From an uncultured Pirellula sp. (lineage in GTDB: Bacteria; Planctomycetota; Planctomycetia; Pirellulales; Pirellulaceae): a stretch of 48,216 nt of DNA. Each line of letters opens with the position of its first letter. Position 1 is the stretch's first letter. Location of the stretch: positions 1 to 48,216 of the forward strand of contig CAIOHR010000279.1 of NCBI GenBank assembly GCA_903858115.1, read 5' to 3'. Shown here one piece after another: positions 1 to 8,765 of the stretch. Made by a program: the position numbers and the translations under genes. Below the pieces are notes generated by a model that was not told where the DNA came from, searched no databases, and was given only the letters and a program-made list of their open reading frames with translations.

Positions 1-280
1 AATCTCTTTGATTTTCTAAGCTGCCTGCTCGGCAGTGAACAAGACGGCAGCGATTGACTACGCGAAGCATACTTTCTAAGCTGCCTGCTCGGCAGTGAAC
101 CCTATCGGTTCCTTGCTCCCCCCAGGTGGTGATTTCTAAGCTGCCTGCTCGGCAGTGAACAAGACATTGGCATAGAATCGTCCACCCCATTGTTTCTAAG
201 CTGCCTGCTCGGCAGTGAACGCTAGGGTCTCCGGTTCATGGTGGCTTTGGTTTTTCTAAGCTGCCTGCTCGGCAGTGAAC
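1..280 (-). CRISPR. Type I-F CRISPR array (partial, cut by window edge)
   Basis: Five identical 28-base repeats lie at 13-40, 73-100, 133-160, 193-220 and 253-280 with an exact 60-base period, separated by four different 32-base spacers (41-72, 101-132, 161-192, 221-252). Bases 1-12 are the end of a further spacer, so the array continues to the left. Read on the minus strand the repeat begins GTTCACTGCC and ends TTAGAAA with an inner inverted repeat CTGCC/GGCAG; this is the known form of the subtype I-F repeat cut by Cas6f. The cas genes are on the same strand upstream, so the leader-proximal repeat is the one at 253-280 and the newest spacer is 221-252. No repeat is degenerate, which suggests a young or active array. 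I saw no match of a spacer inside this window by eye. Confidence 0.98.
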
Positions 281-410
281 CTGGTCCAACCATACGAACC
301 GTAGACCTTTTCCCTTATCAATCTCAAGTAACCTGTTTTTAGCCCTCGATTTTCATGTCTGAAAAATGCCTGGAAAAAACCAGGAGTTCTAGAGTCGATA
401 CAAAAAAGGG
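281..410 (-). promoter_or_regulatory. CRISPR leader of the I-F array
   Basis: This 130-base stretch lies between the csy4 stop codon and the first repeat. On the minus strand it opens directly after the stop with ACCCTTTTTTG (about 401-411), a motif I recall following csy4 in other I-F loci. It should hold the array promoter and the integration signals for Cas1-Cas2/3. The 28 bases after position 312 do not resemble the repeat, so there is no hidden extra repeat unit here. A short GC hairpin with a T-run lies inside it (see the terminator entry). I could not define a -10/-35 pair or an IHF site with confidence. Confidence 0.7.
361..384 (-). terminator. Weak hairpin after csy4
   Basis: On the minus strand CCTGG (384-380) and CCAGG (373-369) can pair across a loop of six T and are followed by CATTTTTC. 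The stem has only five base pairs, so this is at best a weak terminator that would separate the cas operon transcript from the array transcript. It may equally be chance in an AT-rich leader. Confidence 0.3.
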
Positions 411-1100
411 TCAAAAGTCAGGAACGCCATTGCTAGCACTCAATCCGTAGGTGCTGAAACCCCAACTTTGACCAACTCCCAACTCGCTGTCGATCGGTTG
501 TTTGAGTACGAAAAGCCGGTATCGCTGCTGGTTACTGTGACTCACCATATCTAAATACGGCAAATCAGAAAGTCCCGCTTTCGGGATCTCAAAGTAGGCT
601 TTAGCTTCATCCAAAGTCGCACCTCGACGTTTCATGTATCGACGAATTCGACTATCCACTGAGCCATTTGGCTGATGCCGTCTAAACGTTGACCATGCGA
701 AACCCTTTCGCCGCAGAGGTCGGATCTCGCCAATCTCTACGTAGTCTCGCATGCGCGACAAACTCGTTTGCAATGCTAAGTTTTCGATTTGTCCTTCGAC
801 CCTCGAAAACAACCGTATCTTGTCTCCAATTGGCGGAAGCTTTGGAGCGTCTGCATCATGCGCGTCGATGTTTGGTCTTTCAACTGCTCGCGATTCTTTG
901 GATTGATAGCCCGGAAAGCTGATTCCAATAGGGCAGTCCTTTCGCCCGCCCGAAATCCTAACCATTTCCAAGTGCAACTGATTCATTAATCGACCCATCA
1001 AGAATCCAACACTGATTTCGCTACCAGCGCAACATTGCAATTCTTGGAAGTAAATTTGCCCATCGTTGCGATCGCGTTCGGGTTCAAACAAATTATTCAT
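411..1100 (-). CDS. csy4: CRISPR-associated endoribonuclease Cas6f/Csy4
   Basis: Processes the pre-crRNA by cutting 3' of the repeat hairpin and stays bound to the crRNA 3' end in the Csy complex. The frame is open to 1310, but the start is set at ATG 1098-1100 because it overlaps the csy3 stop as ATGA and the upstream part has no family similarity. The 229-residue product is longer than the usual ~187. It shows the family pattern: a helix GRLMNQLHLEM whose His (about residue 43) is the likely catalytic base, the strand IGISFPGY, an Arg-rich RNA-binding segment SRIRRYMKRRG (about 150-160), SHSNQQRYRLFV with the Ser/Tyr region near the active site, and the C-terminal signature FSTYGLS...VPDF. 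A 12-residue N-terminal extension and a longer mid region explain the size. Last gene before the array. Confidence 0.95.
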   Translation of the reverse strand: MNNLFEPERDRNDGQIYFQELQCCAGSEISVGFLMGRLMNQLHLEMVRISGGRKDCPIGISFPGYQSKESRAVERPNIDAHDADAPKLPPIGDKIRLFSRVEGQIENLALQTSLSRMRDYVEIGEIRPLRRKGFAWSTFRRHQPNGSVDSRIRRYMKRRGATLDEAKAYFEIPKAGLSDLPYLDMVSHSNQQRYRLFVLKQPIDSELGVGQSWGFSTYGLSASNGVPDF

Positions 1101-2116
1101 TTGCTGCTCTTTCCGAAAACACCACCGCGGACAAGCATCGCCATCACATAGTGCTGCTGATCTTCTGCAATCTCTCCACCGGTTCCAAAAGAATCGAATA
1201 GAGTATAGAAATCGTTCTTCTGCGTTGGCTTTCGATAGGCGATTCCGAGATTGGTGACCGCACCGTATGCCTCGATCGCAATGGGTGCGACCACTCCATC
1301 GCCGTACCATGTGTCGATGGTTCGGATCGCATTCCCAATCTTCTGGGAGTGCATTCCTGCTATCCCATCGATTGAATACAACACTTTGCTCTTTTCTTCC
1401 TTCTTCGTTACGAGCTCCTCGCTAGGATAAACCTCCTGCCCTTTACCAATCTTGGCAAAGGCAGTTATCTCCAACATCAAGATTTCTCGTTTGCCAGATA
1501 ACGTTTCGGAAATCAATTTCCCGAGCTCAACTAGATCCGGCACCGATTTTTGATCGAAGCTCTTCAGACCTATCTTCCAGCCGTCGAACGACCAATTCTT
1601 GTTCGATTTGCCATCGGTCTGCTTCACTATGATTTCAAGTTCTTCGGCACCCACGCGGTTTCGCCAAAGAAATCTACCATTCGCGACGCTTGTTGCGTAA
1701 CGGAGCCCAAGCTCCTCAAAGTTCGTTCGTTCGATATAGCCATTGACCGCTTCCGCACAGGATTTTTGGAATGTGGCACTGTTACATGCACACGGATTCT
1801 GAACACCCGGCAACACTTTCAATGTAAATTGCAAGACTAGCGTATCGCAATTCGAGGGCAATGCGCAGTTATCGACTTTTTGCAAATTCGCTTTCTCCAC
1901 TTCCGCGTCGATCTTGGCCGGATCCGTTTCAAGCTTTGCAGACAAACGATTGGAAATCGTTCCCCTGACGGCCTTTTCATGAAGGTGCAGTGGAACTATA
2001 GCCATAGTCTTTCTTTTGTCGAATTCGACGCCATATAGTCGCCCATCCGATGGCACAAGTTTTTTCTCGAACGCGAGAACCGACGGAATTGGTTCAACAA
2101 AAACTTTTTTAGCCAT
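1097..2116 (-). CDS. csy3: Type I-F Cascade backbone protein Cas7f/Csy3
   Basis: Forms the six-copy backbone of the crRNA-guided surveillance complex. The 339 residues match the usual length (~340). The N-terminus carries SVLAFEKKLVPSDG and further on EKAVRGTISNRL, both strongly conserved in Csy3; later motifs are ARFLWRNRVGAE-like (GRFLWRNRVGAE), the block FAKIGKGQEVYPSEEL, SQKIGNAIRTIDTWY, and the C-terminal QQHYVMAMLVRGGVFG. Its stop overlaps the csy4 start by four bases, so translation of the two is probably coupled. A 69-base gap separates it from csy2. No sign of damage. Confidence 0.98.
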   Translation of the reverse strand: MAKKVFVEPIPSVLAFEKKLVPSDGRLYGVEFDKRKTMAIVPLHLHEKAVRGTISNRLSAKLETDPAKIDAEVEKANLQKVDNCALPSNCDTLVLQFTLKVLPGVQNPCACNSATFQKSCAEAVNGYIERTNFEELGLRYATSVANGRFLWRNRVGAEELEIIVKQTDGKSNKNWSFDGWKIGLKSFDQKSVPDLVELGKLISETLSGKREILMLEITAFAKIGKGQEVYPSEELVTKKEEKSKVLYSIDGIAGMHSQKIGNAIRTIDTWYGDGVVAPIAIEAYGAVTNLGIAYRKPTQKNDFYTLFDSFGTGGEIAEDQQHYVMAMLVRGGVFGKSSK

Positions 2117-2185
2117 ATAAGAATTCTCTCTTCAAAATTGGAAACAACAAAAACAGAAATTTCGCAATACAATCCATTGCACACC

Positions 2186-3031
2186 TCATCCATTCACCTC
2201 CTGAGTGCACACGTACAGATCGCCCTGTCGGTCGTACCGCCAAAGCAATTCACTTAGCGAATCAAAACGGCTAGCCATCACAAACTCACCTAGTGTTACA
2301 ACGCACTCGGCAAATCGATGAGGGGTTGCAGTATCCCTTGCATTTTCGGGATGATCGGGTGGACTTAACGCCTGAAAGCCGGTCGCGATTGGTACCAACC
2401 AACCGTCTGCGGCTCTTTTTGACGTCCAATTCAACTGTCCGTCATCCGCCACTTCGCTTCGATGGTGGACTGCTACAAAGTGGTGTAGAGCGTCCATCGC
2501 ATCAAGCCCTTTTTCCATCTGCTCGAGCATCAACGACTTTCGCTCCACCAACGCATAACCAGGCATTAAGTACCGAGTCGATTTTCGATCGTCGTTGGCC
2601 AATTCCACGCTTGAGATCGAAAGGATGTCGCCGCCTGCGAGCTTCAATCGCGATGAAACAATTTCCTTGAGATGATCAGCACCTCGATTTCCGAATAGTC
2701 CGTCGATCTTAAGGACTAGACTGACCGTCATGTGACAACGGCCTTCCTCGACAAATGGAGCTCGCTCACCTTTTTCATTAAGCGGGTTGCCGGTAAGGCA
2801 TAATGTTCGGTTGTATCCATCGCGATGATCCAACATCTGAAACCGATGGCTAACAATTCCGACTCCCATGATGGTGATCGGCTCATCGCCACTGGAGGCA
2901 TTGAATTGCCGTTCAAGAGCATGTGCAAATCCCAAAAAGGCGGTAACTGCGGGGAATCCGTAGGTGAATGGACTGGATATCGCATTGGCGTTCTGGACGC
3001 GGAGCTTTTTCAGGACAACGAATTGGCTCAT
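2186..3031 (-). CDS. csy2: Type I-F Cascade protein Cas5f/Csy2
   Basis: Binds the 5' handle of the crRNA together with Csy1 at the foot of the complex. The 281-residue product begins with a strand and the conserved block LRVQNANAISSPFTYGFPAV followed by TAFLGFAHALER, the signature of Csy2. A motif GYALVERKSLM lies near residue 180 and the C-terminal part carries GFQALSPP, also usual for the family. The length is slightly below that of better known homologues (~300-330). The start ATG overlaps the csy1 stop as ATGA (3028-3031), showing coupled translation. Confidence 0.96.
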   Translation of the reverse strand: MSQFVVLKKLRVQNANAISSPFTYGFPAVTAFLGFAHALERQFNASSGDEPITIMGVGIVSHRFQMLDHRDGYNRTLCLTGNPLNEKGERAPFVEEGRCHMTVSLVLKIDGLFGNRGADHLKEIVSSRLKLAGGDILSISSVELANDDRKSTRYLMPGYALVERKSLMLEQMEKGLDAMDALHHFVAVHHRSEVADDGQLNWTSKRAADGWLVPIATGFQALSPPDHPENARDTATPHRFAECVVTLGEFVMASRFDSLSELLWRYDRQGDLYVCTQEVNG

Positions 3032-4269
3032 AATACGGACTCCTTATTTTCATCGAGGTAATGGTTCAGCTCCGATTGAAATCGCGATTCTTCGACTTCA
3101 CCGAGTATTACTGTGTCTCCCAACTTAGACGCGATCCTTCGATAGGCAGCCAGTATCCATCGGATGACGGCCTCGACGATCTCGTCGCGCCATGGGGATG
3201 AATTGACCGTCTCTGGGTGGCTATCGGGATCGAGCCATTGTCTTTGGGCGAGTGGGATCTGCACCTCTGGACGTTGAGACCATCCAGGTTCGAGGGATTG
3301 ATATCGCATGGCACTACTAAAAATCCAATTAAAGATTTTCGTAAACCAATACTTCCGAGCATCACGTATATTGACGTTGTTGTAGTCAATCACGAATATT
3401 CGATGAACTGATTCTATGAGCGACTTTATTTCATCATCCCATCGCAGTTCGACGAAAAAATCCTTCTTTGGTAGTCGAACGTATTTTTCGTCGAGGTATG
3501 GGGGCAAGCATGGGAGCATGATGGCTTCTCCCGAGTTACTGCTGTTAAGCCGGCTGACGTTTTGAGGCTGGCTACCTCCATAGCTCACCGTTAGTAGATT
3601 CAAAAAATCCTTGTAACCCGTTTCGGAATGCGAATCTGACTTCCGAGCCTCGCGTGCACTTTTGGTTTCGTCAGAGAATTTAGCAGCTCGAATGCGTTCT
3701 CGATGGATGTAGACTAAACCTGAAGGAGTCAAAATCGAGAGTAAATGATACCGGTTTGTGGCACCGGGAACGAGAAAGTAGACTTGTTTGATCTTTCCAT
3801 CGGTCCGCAATGGACCGTCATCCATTTCAATCGCGAGCAATCCAGAACACAGTTCGTCAAACGTCTCGTCTTTTACGTTGAATATGTTTTGTATTTCAGG
3901 ACTCTTCGCTTTCAAATGCGAAAGCACCGTCCTACCGTCATCGAGCGTCAATGACAAAAACGCATAGATGTCGAGCGCCGCTGCATTTCCAAAAACGTCG
4001 TCAGGAACGTTGGGAACATTGCCAGTCCGTAAATAACCATCGGGACTGCGAGCGATTGAATCCGACTTGATTGCCGTAATATTTGCGTCGGGATGCCCAA
4101 ATTTTCCCGGGTGCGTGACTATTGTAAGCTGCCTTGCTCGTTTCGCAGCGTTGGAAACCCAGGTCCGTAAGTCGAACTCCTTGTCAATTTCATCTTGAGT
4201 TCGTTTCTCTGGCTTCTTTTCTCGAGCGGATTTCCGCTCAGCGAGGAACTGGATAATTGCGTTGGTCAT
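3028..4269 (-). CDS. csy1: Type I-F Cascade large subunit Cas8f/Csy1
   Basis: Large subunit that recognises the PAM (GG/CC in studied I-F systems) and recruits Cas2-3. The 413 residues are a little shorter than the Pseudomonas protein (~434). N-terminal helix with FLAERKSAREKK, then THPGKFGHPDANIT, a typical Csy1 string; ERIRAAKFSDETKSAREARK and the GGSQPQNVSRLNS block that is strongly conserved in this family; C-terminal region with PLAQRQWLDP. Assignment comes from these strings and from its place between cas2-3 and csy2. A Shine-Dalgarno GGAG stands seven bases before the ATG. A 75-base gap precedes it after cas2-3. Confidence 0.94.
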   Translation of the reverse strand: MTNAIIQFLAERKSAREKKPEKRTQDEIDKEFDLRTWVSNAAKRARQLTIVTHPGKFGHPDANITAIKSDSIARSPDGYLRTGNVPNVPDDVFGNAAALDIYAFLSLTLDDGRTVLSHLKAKSPEIQNIFNVKDETFDELCSGLLAIEMDDGPLRTDGKIKQVYFLVPGATNRYHLLSILTPSGLVYIHRERIRAAKFSDETKSAREARKSDSHSETGYKDFLNLLTVSYGGSQPQNVSRLNSSNSGEAIMLPCLPPYLDEKYVRLPKKDFFVELRWDDEIKSLIESVHRIFVIDYNNVNIRDARKYWFTKIFNWIFSSAMRYQSLEPGWSQRPEVQIPLAQRQWLDPDSHPETVNSSPWRDEIVEAVIRWILAAYRRIASKLGDTVILGEVEESRFQSELNHYLDENKESVL

Positions 4270-4344
4270 TGGGATGCTCCAAAAATGTTAGGGGACGTTA
4301 GTTTGCCTGTACGTTCGAAGGAGGGACACGAGATCAGGTATTCA

Positions 4345-7300
4345 TTAGTCAATCAACTCCAGCCCAATCTCTGGATACCAACGAAACGACTTACTGTCGC
4401 CTGGGTCTAGTATCCGGATCTCACCAAACGAATCACACACGGAAAAACGAGAGCGATTCAAGCGATCTTCCTGATCTTGAATCAGCGATAAACAATCGAC
4501 TGGGAACCAAACGCGTTTGGACCGCGTTTCGCCAAGACTGTGAATCTTGATTCGGCTGGTCGATTTCGGTGATGGGTAGTCCAATCGACCGTACTTTTGG
4601 TCCACTTCGCAAAAGTACAGTTCGTCATCTTGATTGGCAAAGAGTTTGAAAAGCATCTCCGTCGAAGACTGACGAAACGGCGATCGTTTTTGACACGCAC
4701 TGCTCAAGTACAAACCGCTCTCAGTCCAGCCGCGAACACCTGCGGGGCCCAACTCGTTTGAATTGAAAACGTTTTGCAAAACTTGGTGTTCAAGGTGAGC
4801 CAAGTTTAGCTCGGGCTGCAATCGGCGAGGCTCCCAAATGCGCGGTGTCGCATCGACTCGATCCAACAATGAGTCTACGTCCAGAAGTTCCAAGATATTC
4901 TTGGACTTCAAGATATAGCCACCTCCCCTGTTTCGTTCTCCCCCTTCAAATCCTGGACGAGTAAAGACAATTGTTTCTCCGCGTATGAATGCTCGATAAT
5001 TTGAATTCGCAATTGCGATATTCGGTCCGGCATCTTCCGACGGAGTATCACGATGGCGACGTACCCGGCCCGCCATCTGGATAATGGAACGCATCGACGA
5101 TGGTTCGATCACAGCCCAATCGTAATCGTGGTCTCGACCCACTTCCGCAACCGGAGATGCGACAACAATGAACAAAACGTTCGACTTAGTCGACTCAATC
5201 AAATGCCTCCGTATAGTGGCGTCGGATAGAGGAGTTCTACCGCTTTTGCGATTAAGAACATTGTCGAGATAGGCTTCCTGATGCGAGCGGACCAGCATCA
5301 CTTGTCGAGCGTGATATGTGATGACTCGCAGATCAAAATCTTCTGGGAGGTCGCGCATCAATAAGTACTTTGATAGTTCAACGCAAGGCAAGACATTGGC
5401 GATCCGTATGATTCCGAACGACACTCGTTTATTCGTTGGTTCATCTCGAAAACCATGTCTCGTGTGGAGATCGCAAGCAGAATCGACTAGTCCATCGAAC
5501 CATACGCGATCGCGATTCACAAGTTCTTCTTTCGTGTCGCGGTTCGGGAACTTGATCACTCTGGCCGTTCTTGTCGCGGGGACTTGTGATTTCAGCTTCT
5601 CACAACGCCTTTCTACGAATTTGGTGTGATTGGTTTGAAAAGTACTTTCCTCATTCGACTCGGATATAATGGCTTTATATTCATCAACCCAAAAACCAGT
5701 GATTCGCAAAGGACGATTTCGAAAGATTGCAAACTGTTGATAGCCGGATCGATACGCGTGATATAGACCGCCGGCGACCGATGGTGGAATGGTAGCTGAG
5801 GAAATCATGACTCGCCTCCCAAGCATTCCTGCCAAATGAACAAGTCTCGCGATAGCAGGCATGTCCAGATGATCAAAATCATCCACTTCGTCGATCACCA
5901 AATCCGATGAAAGAAGTCTTAGGAGGGGTAGTATTTGCTTGCCGCCACGAGTACTTTCAACCGCAGGCATCAGATGATCAATTGTGCAAACGAGGATCGG
6001 AGCCTTCAAAAGCTGGCGGCTCTTTGGCTTAGCGATGATCGTAGAGATCGCGTCATCGGGGATCAGGTCCTCATACGCAAAATCTAGGTCCCAGTCCAAC
6101 TCTTCCGAAGATTCGGAACCGGTATCCGCAAGCACGTTTGTTTCCAGTCCAGAGGCCTGATTCGTGTTGGATTCGGGGCGTTGGTCATGAAGAGTCTTAA
6201 CGGCAGCAGAACCAATTAGGATCGCGAGTTCCGTTGGATCAAGTTGCAGCTTTGATTTGTATTCGTCGCCCGTTTGCAACGTCAATGTCCTCAGTCCAAG
6301 AGCCAATGTAAATCGCAATCCGTTAGGGCTGATTGCGTTCATTATCTTCGCATTGGCAAAGGTCTTTCCTGTCCCAGTGCTGGCCATATTGACCGCGAAA
6401 AAGCCCGTTTTTTCCTTGCTGGACGCGACATGCCACTCTCGAAGCGTCTCGACAGCTTTGTTCTGCCACTTAAACTTCGAGTCTTTGGATGGCTTGCAAA
6501 GCGGACGATTGTCCTGTACGGTGCCCATCGAAGATTCAATTCCGGGTAGCAAACGAACAGATAGAACTGCGGCAGCAGTAACTTCGACCAAATGCTCGTC
6601 AAGCTTTTGACGAACGTCTCCTACGTTCCTAGGTGTCATGTTCTCTGATGATACGGGACGGAACTTGCTGTAGCTGTTTGCATACGGTTGGTAGTCAGAT
6701 TTCCATGTTGCACTTTCGTTTTTCGAGGAGTACTCGTGATCTCCCAGCATCAGAGCAGTGCGACTCAGTGTTAGCAAGATTCGTTGGCATGACTCTAAAC
6801 CTGCGATTCCTGTCGTGTTCTGAGTGTCGAGAATCGCTGCCAATTTACGTCCCCAACGCGCTGCTGACTGACACCATGGAATCGATAGAAACGGCAACCC
6901 GTGTTTGAAGACCCAGTGACTCGAAGAATCAAAAGGCACGGAATTTTGCTTCGTGTAGCCCGATCGACATGAATATTCCTTAGATATTCTCGATTCAGTC
7001 AAGAGAATGGTAACATCCCCAATATCGGGTAACCGATGATGGGATAAGACGATCCATACAATCCATTGCACGAGTGACGAAGCATTTCTTGACACTGGGT
7101 AGTCTTCCAGGGACAGCTTACTTGCTCGCTTGATCGTCTCGTTGGAGAGGATTCGCAATTTTTCAGGCGTCCACGAATTCATACCCGCCAACTCCTTTAG
7201 CCAAGTCTCGTCCGAGCGATCGTCGACCAACGCCAAGAAGAGCAAAACAGAGACCCATTCATGCCTCCACGGATCAACGGGCACCTTGCGTTGCTTTGTG

Positions 7301-7716
7301 CCCTTCGTGAGATTCTTTTGAAATGGTTCCCAGGCCTTTCCAAAGTCATGAAATAAGCCTGCGATCGCGACGATCGCTTGCAATGCAGCTAGGTGGTTCC
7401 AATCATTTTCGTCGTCTAATTTCAAAATGTCTCTTTGCGTGTAGTTGACCGAGACATTTCCCCTGTCATCAAATGGAATTCTGTTCCCGACAATCCACAA
7501 CAACTCACTTCGTTTAGTTCCACGGATACGATGACAGGCGACTGAAGTCGTCTTTCGGGCGGTCTTGGAGAGCCGAGCGCGTACGGCTTGAAGCCCCTGT
7601 TCGGTTATGACCGTCTGCCAAGTCCTCTGTCCGATCCGATGGGCGTAGGAATCCAAAATCTGTCGAGTCAACTTGAGCGAGTTCTTATGGCATTCCGAAA
7701 TAAACGTCACGAGCAT
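4345..7716 (-). CDS. cas2-3: Cas2-Cas3 fusion nuclease-helicase (type I-F)
   Basis: A Cas2-Cas3 fusion is diagnostic of subtype I-F; it joins the adaptation complex with Cas1 and degrades target DNA after Cascade recruitment. The 1123-residue protein starts with a Cas2-like ferredoxin domain (about 1-95, with GQRTWQTVITEQGL and SELLWIVGNR). An HD nuclease domain follows with the HD pair at residues 123-124 (LFHDFGKAWEPF) and further histidines near 225-228 (SHHR). The SF2 helicase has Walker A ASTGTGKT (445-452), DEVDDFD (609-615), ISSAT (motif III) and QMAGRVRRHR (motif VI). All key residues I looked for are present. Its start overlaps the cas1 end by ten bases. Confidence 0.98.
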   Translation of the reverse strand: MLVTFISECHKNSLKLTRQILDSYAHRIGQRTWQTVITEQGLQAVRARLSKTARKTTSVACHRIRGTKRSELLWIVGNRIPFDDRGNVSVNYTQRDILKLDDENDWNHLAALQAIVAIAGLFHDFGKAWEPFQKNLTKGTKQRKVPVDPWRHEWVSVLLFLALVDDRSDETWLKELAGMNSWTPEKLRILSNETIKRASKLSLEDYPVSRNASSLVQWIVWIVLSHHRLPDIGDVTILLTESRISKEYSCRSGYTKQNSVPFDSSSHWVFKHGLPFLSIPWCQSAARWGRKLAAILDTQNTTGIAGLESCQRILLTLSRTALMLGDHEYSSKNESATWKSDYQPYANSYSKFRPVSSENMTPRNVGDVRQKLDEHLVEVTAAAVLSVRLLPGIESSMGTVQDNRPLCKPSKDSKFKWQNKAVETLREWHVASSKEKTGFFAVNMASTGTGKTFANAKIMNAISPNGLRFTLALGLRTLTLQTGDEYKSKLQLDPTELAILIGSAAVKTLHDQRPESNTNQASGLETNVLADTGSESSEELDWDLDFAYEDLIPDDAISTIIAKPKSRQLLKAPILVCTIDHLMPAVESTRGGKQILPLLRLLSSDLVIDEVDDFDHLDMPAIARLVHLAGMLGRRVMISSATIPPSVAGGLYHAYRSGYQQFAIFRNRPLRITGFWVDEYKAIISESNEESTFQTNHTKFVERRCEKLKSQVPATRTARVIKFPNRDTKEELVNRDRVWFDGLVDSACDLHTRHGFRDEPTNKRVSFGIIRIANVLPCVELSKYLLMRDLPEDFDLRVITYHARQVMLVRSHQEAYLDNVLNRKSGRTPLSDATIRRHLIESTKSNVLFIVVASPVAEVGRDHDYDWAVIEPSSMRSIIQMAGRVRRHRDTPSEDAGPNIAIANSNYRAFIRGETIVFTRPGFEGGERNRGGGYILKSKNILELLDVDSLLDRVDATPRIWEPRRLQPELNLAHLEHQVLQNVFNSNELGPAGVRGWTESGLYLSSACQKRSPFRQSSTEMLFKLFANQDDELYFCEVDQKYGRLDYPSPKSTSRIKIHSLGETRSKRVWFPVDCLSLIQDQEDRLNRSRFSVCDSFGEIRILDPGDSKSFRWYPEIGLELID

Positions 7717-8675
7717 GGCAAATTGCCTCCGTGAGCAGCAGCATCCTTGACAACCTCAAACATTCGGTCCAGAGCGTTATGCTTTAGAAACAGCTCCAGA
7801 CATGTTTCGCGAAATTCCCGTTCATTGTGTCCTTCGCTTGCAGAGACGAATGCTTGAGGTAACACAATGGCGTCCTTGATCAAATCTGCAACGTCGAAGA
7901 CAAGTGCACCGCGCCGTGTTTTGCCGTGCATTACCGCAAATCCATGTGGGATCCCTAGGCACCATAAGCAGGTCGCGGCTAAGCCGTACGCCAAATAGTT
8001 TCCATGGTTCAGAAAACGATTGGCGCTATCGGTATTGCTGGGGTCGCGTACAAATTCGTCCTGTCCAGTAGCATTGGCAATGTACTTGTAGAAATTCTTG
8101 GTGAGCCTGCCTTCCGCCGCGAGTAGTTCGAATACTTCCGTGCATGCATCCGAAGCTAATTCAAATGTCCTTATTGCACTAACTATTTCTGGTTCTTCCA
8201 ACTCGATTCCCAATTCGTGGAAGGTTGTTTCTTTGGCCCAAACTTTCTTTAGGTACTCGATTCGATTTTTCTGAAACAGCTTTGCTATTGAAACTCGCTT
8301 GGCCTCGTCAAACCAGAACTTGAGCCAGAGTTGAATGTACTCGGTGGGACGGTATTCAGATTGAGGGGATAGCCATTCGACTTGTGTTCCCGCAATGAGC
8401 GGAGTTCCACCAGTCCCGCAAAAACCGATCAAAACGCCTGCTTCTGACATTGAACGAACGGCGGCTTGCGTGATGGACGTTCCAGTACCTAAGAGTACAA
8501 CGGTCGTGTTCGCAATTGGTATATTCCAAAAACGATCGACATTTTGACTTTCTTTTTTCTGGAGATAGAGAACTCGACCATCCTTGACCATCACGCGACA
8601 GTGCTCAAGGTATTCAAGATTTCCTCGTTTCGAATGAAGAATCTCACGCGGCTTATCGTATGGCGGTTCGAACAA
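7707..8675 (-). CDS. cas1: CRISPR integrase Cas1 (type I-F)
   Basis: Integrates new spacers together with the Cas2 domain of Cas2-3. The frame is open to 8753, but I place the start at TTG 8673-8675: a GGAGA Shine-Dalgarno lies eight bases upstream (8682-8686), and the product then has 322 residues and 17 residues before and including REILHSKR, exactly as in I-F Cas1 proteins. The family blocks follow: NLEYLEHCRV, WNIPIANTTVVLLGTGTSIT, GFCGTGGTPL, the Glu in AAEGRLTKNFYKY, NRFLNHGNYLAYGLAA, and HGKTRRGALVFDVADLIKD containing the metal-binding His and Asp. First gene of the cas operon. The decayed IS630 copy ends about 90 bases upstream. Confidence 0.96.
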   Translation of the reverse strand: MFEPPYDKPREILHSKRGNLEYLEHCRVMVKDGRVLYLQKKESQNVDRFWNIPIANTTVVLLGTGTSITQAAVRSMSEAGVLIGFCGTGGTPLIAGTQVEWLSPQSEYRPTEYIQLWLKFWFDEAKRVSIAKLFQKNRIEYLKKVWAKETTFHELGIELEEPEIVSAIRTFELASDACTEVFELLAAEGRLTKNFYKYIANATGQDEFVRDPSNTDSANRFLNHGNYLAYGLAATCLWCLGIPHGFAVMHGKTRRGALVFDVADLIKDAIVLPQAFVSASEGHNEREFRETCLELFLKHNALDRMFEVVKDAAAHGGNLPCS

Positions 8676-8693
8676 AAAATTGTCTCCATAAAT

Positions 8694-8722
8694 TCTAAAT
8701 CGGATGCTCAAATCAATTGCAA
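8694..8722 (-). promoter_or_regulatory. Possible cas operon promoter
   Basis: On the minus strand TTGCAA (8722-8717) and TTTAGA (8699-8694) are 17 bases apart and stand just ahead of the cas1 Shine-Dalgarno. This is a weak match to a housekeeping-type promoter and would leave an unusually short untranslated leader. It is given because only about 90 bases separate cas1 from the insertion-sequence remnant. Confidence 0.22.
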
Positions 8723-8765
8723 CTAGATCCTCTGATTGGAAATTCGACAGCACCGGTCGTCTTTC

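Noticed and set aside
41..252. Self-targeting by the spacers
   Set aside because: No match of any spacer was seen in the window by eye; outside the window cannot be checked.
281..340. Possible hidden spacer and degenerate repeat on the leader side
   Set aside because: The 28 bases expected to be a repeat (313-340) show no similarity to the repeat; treated as leader.
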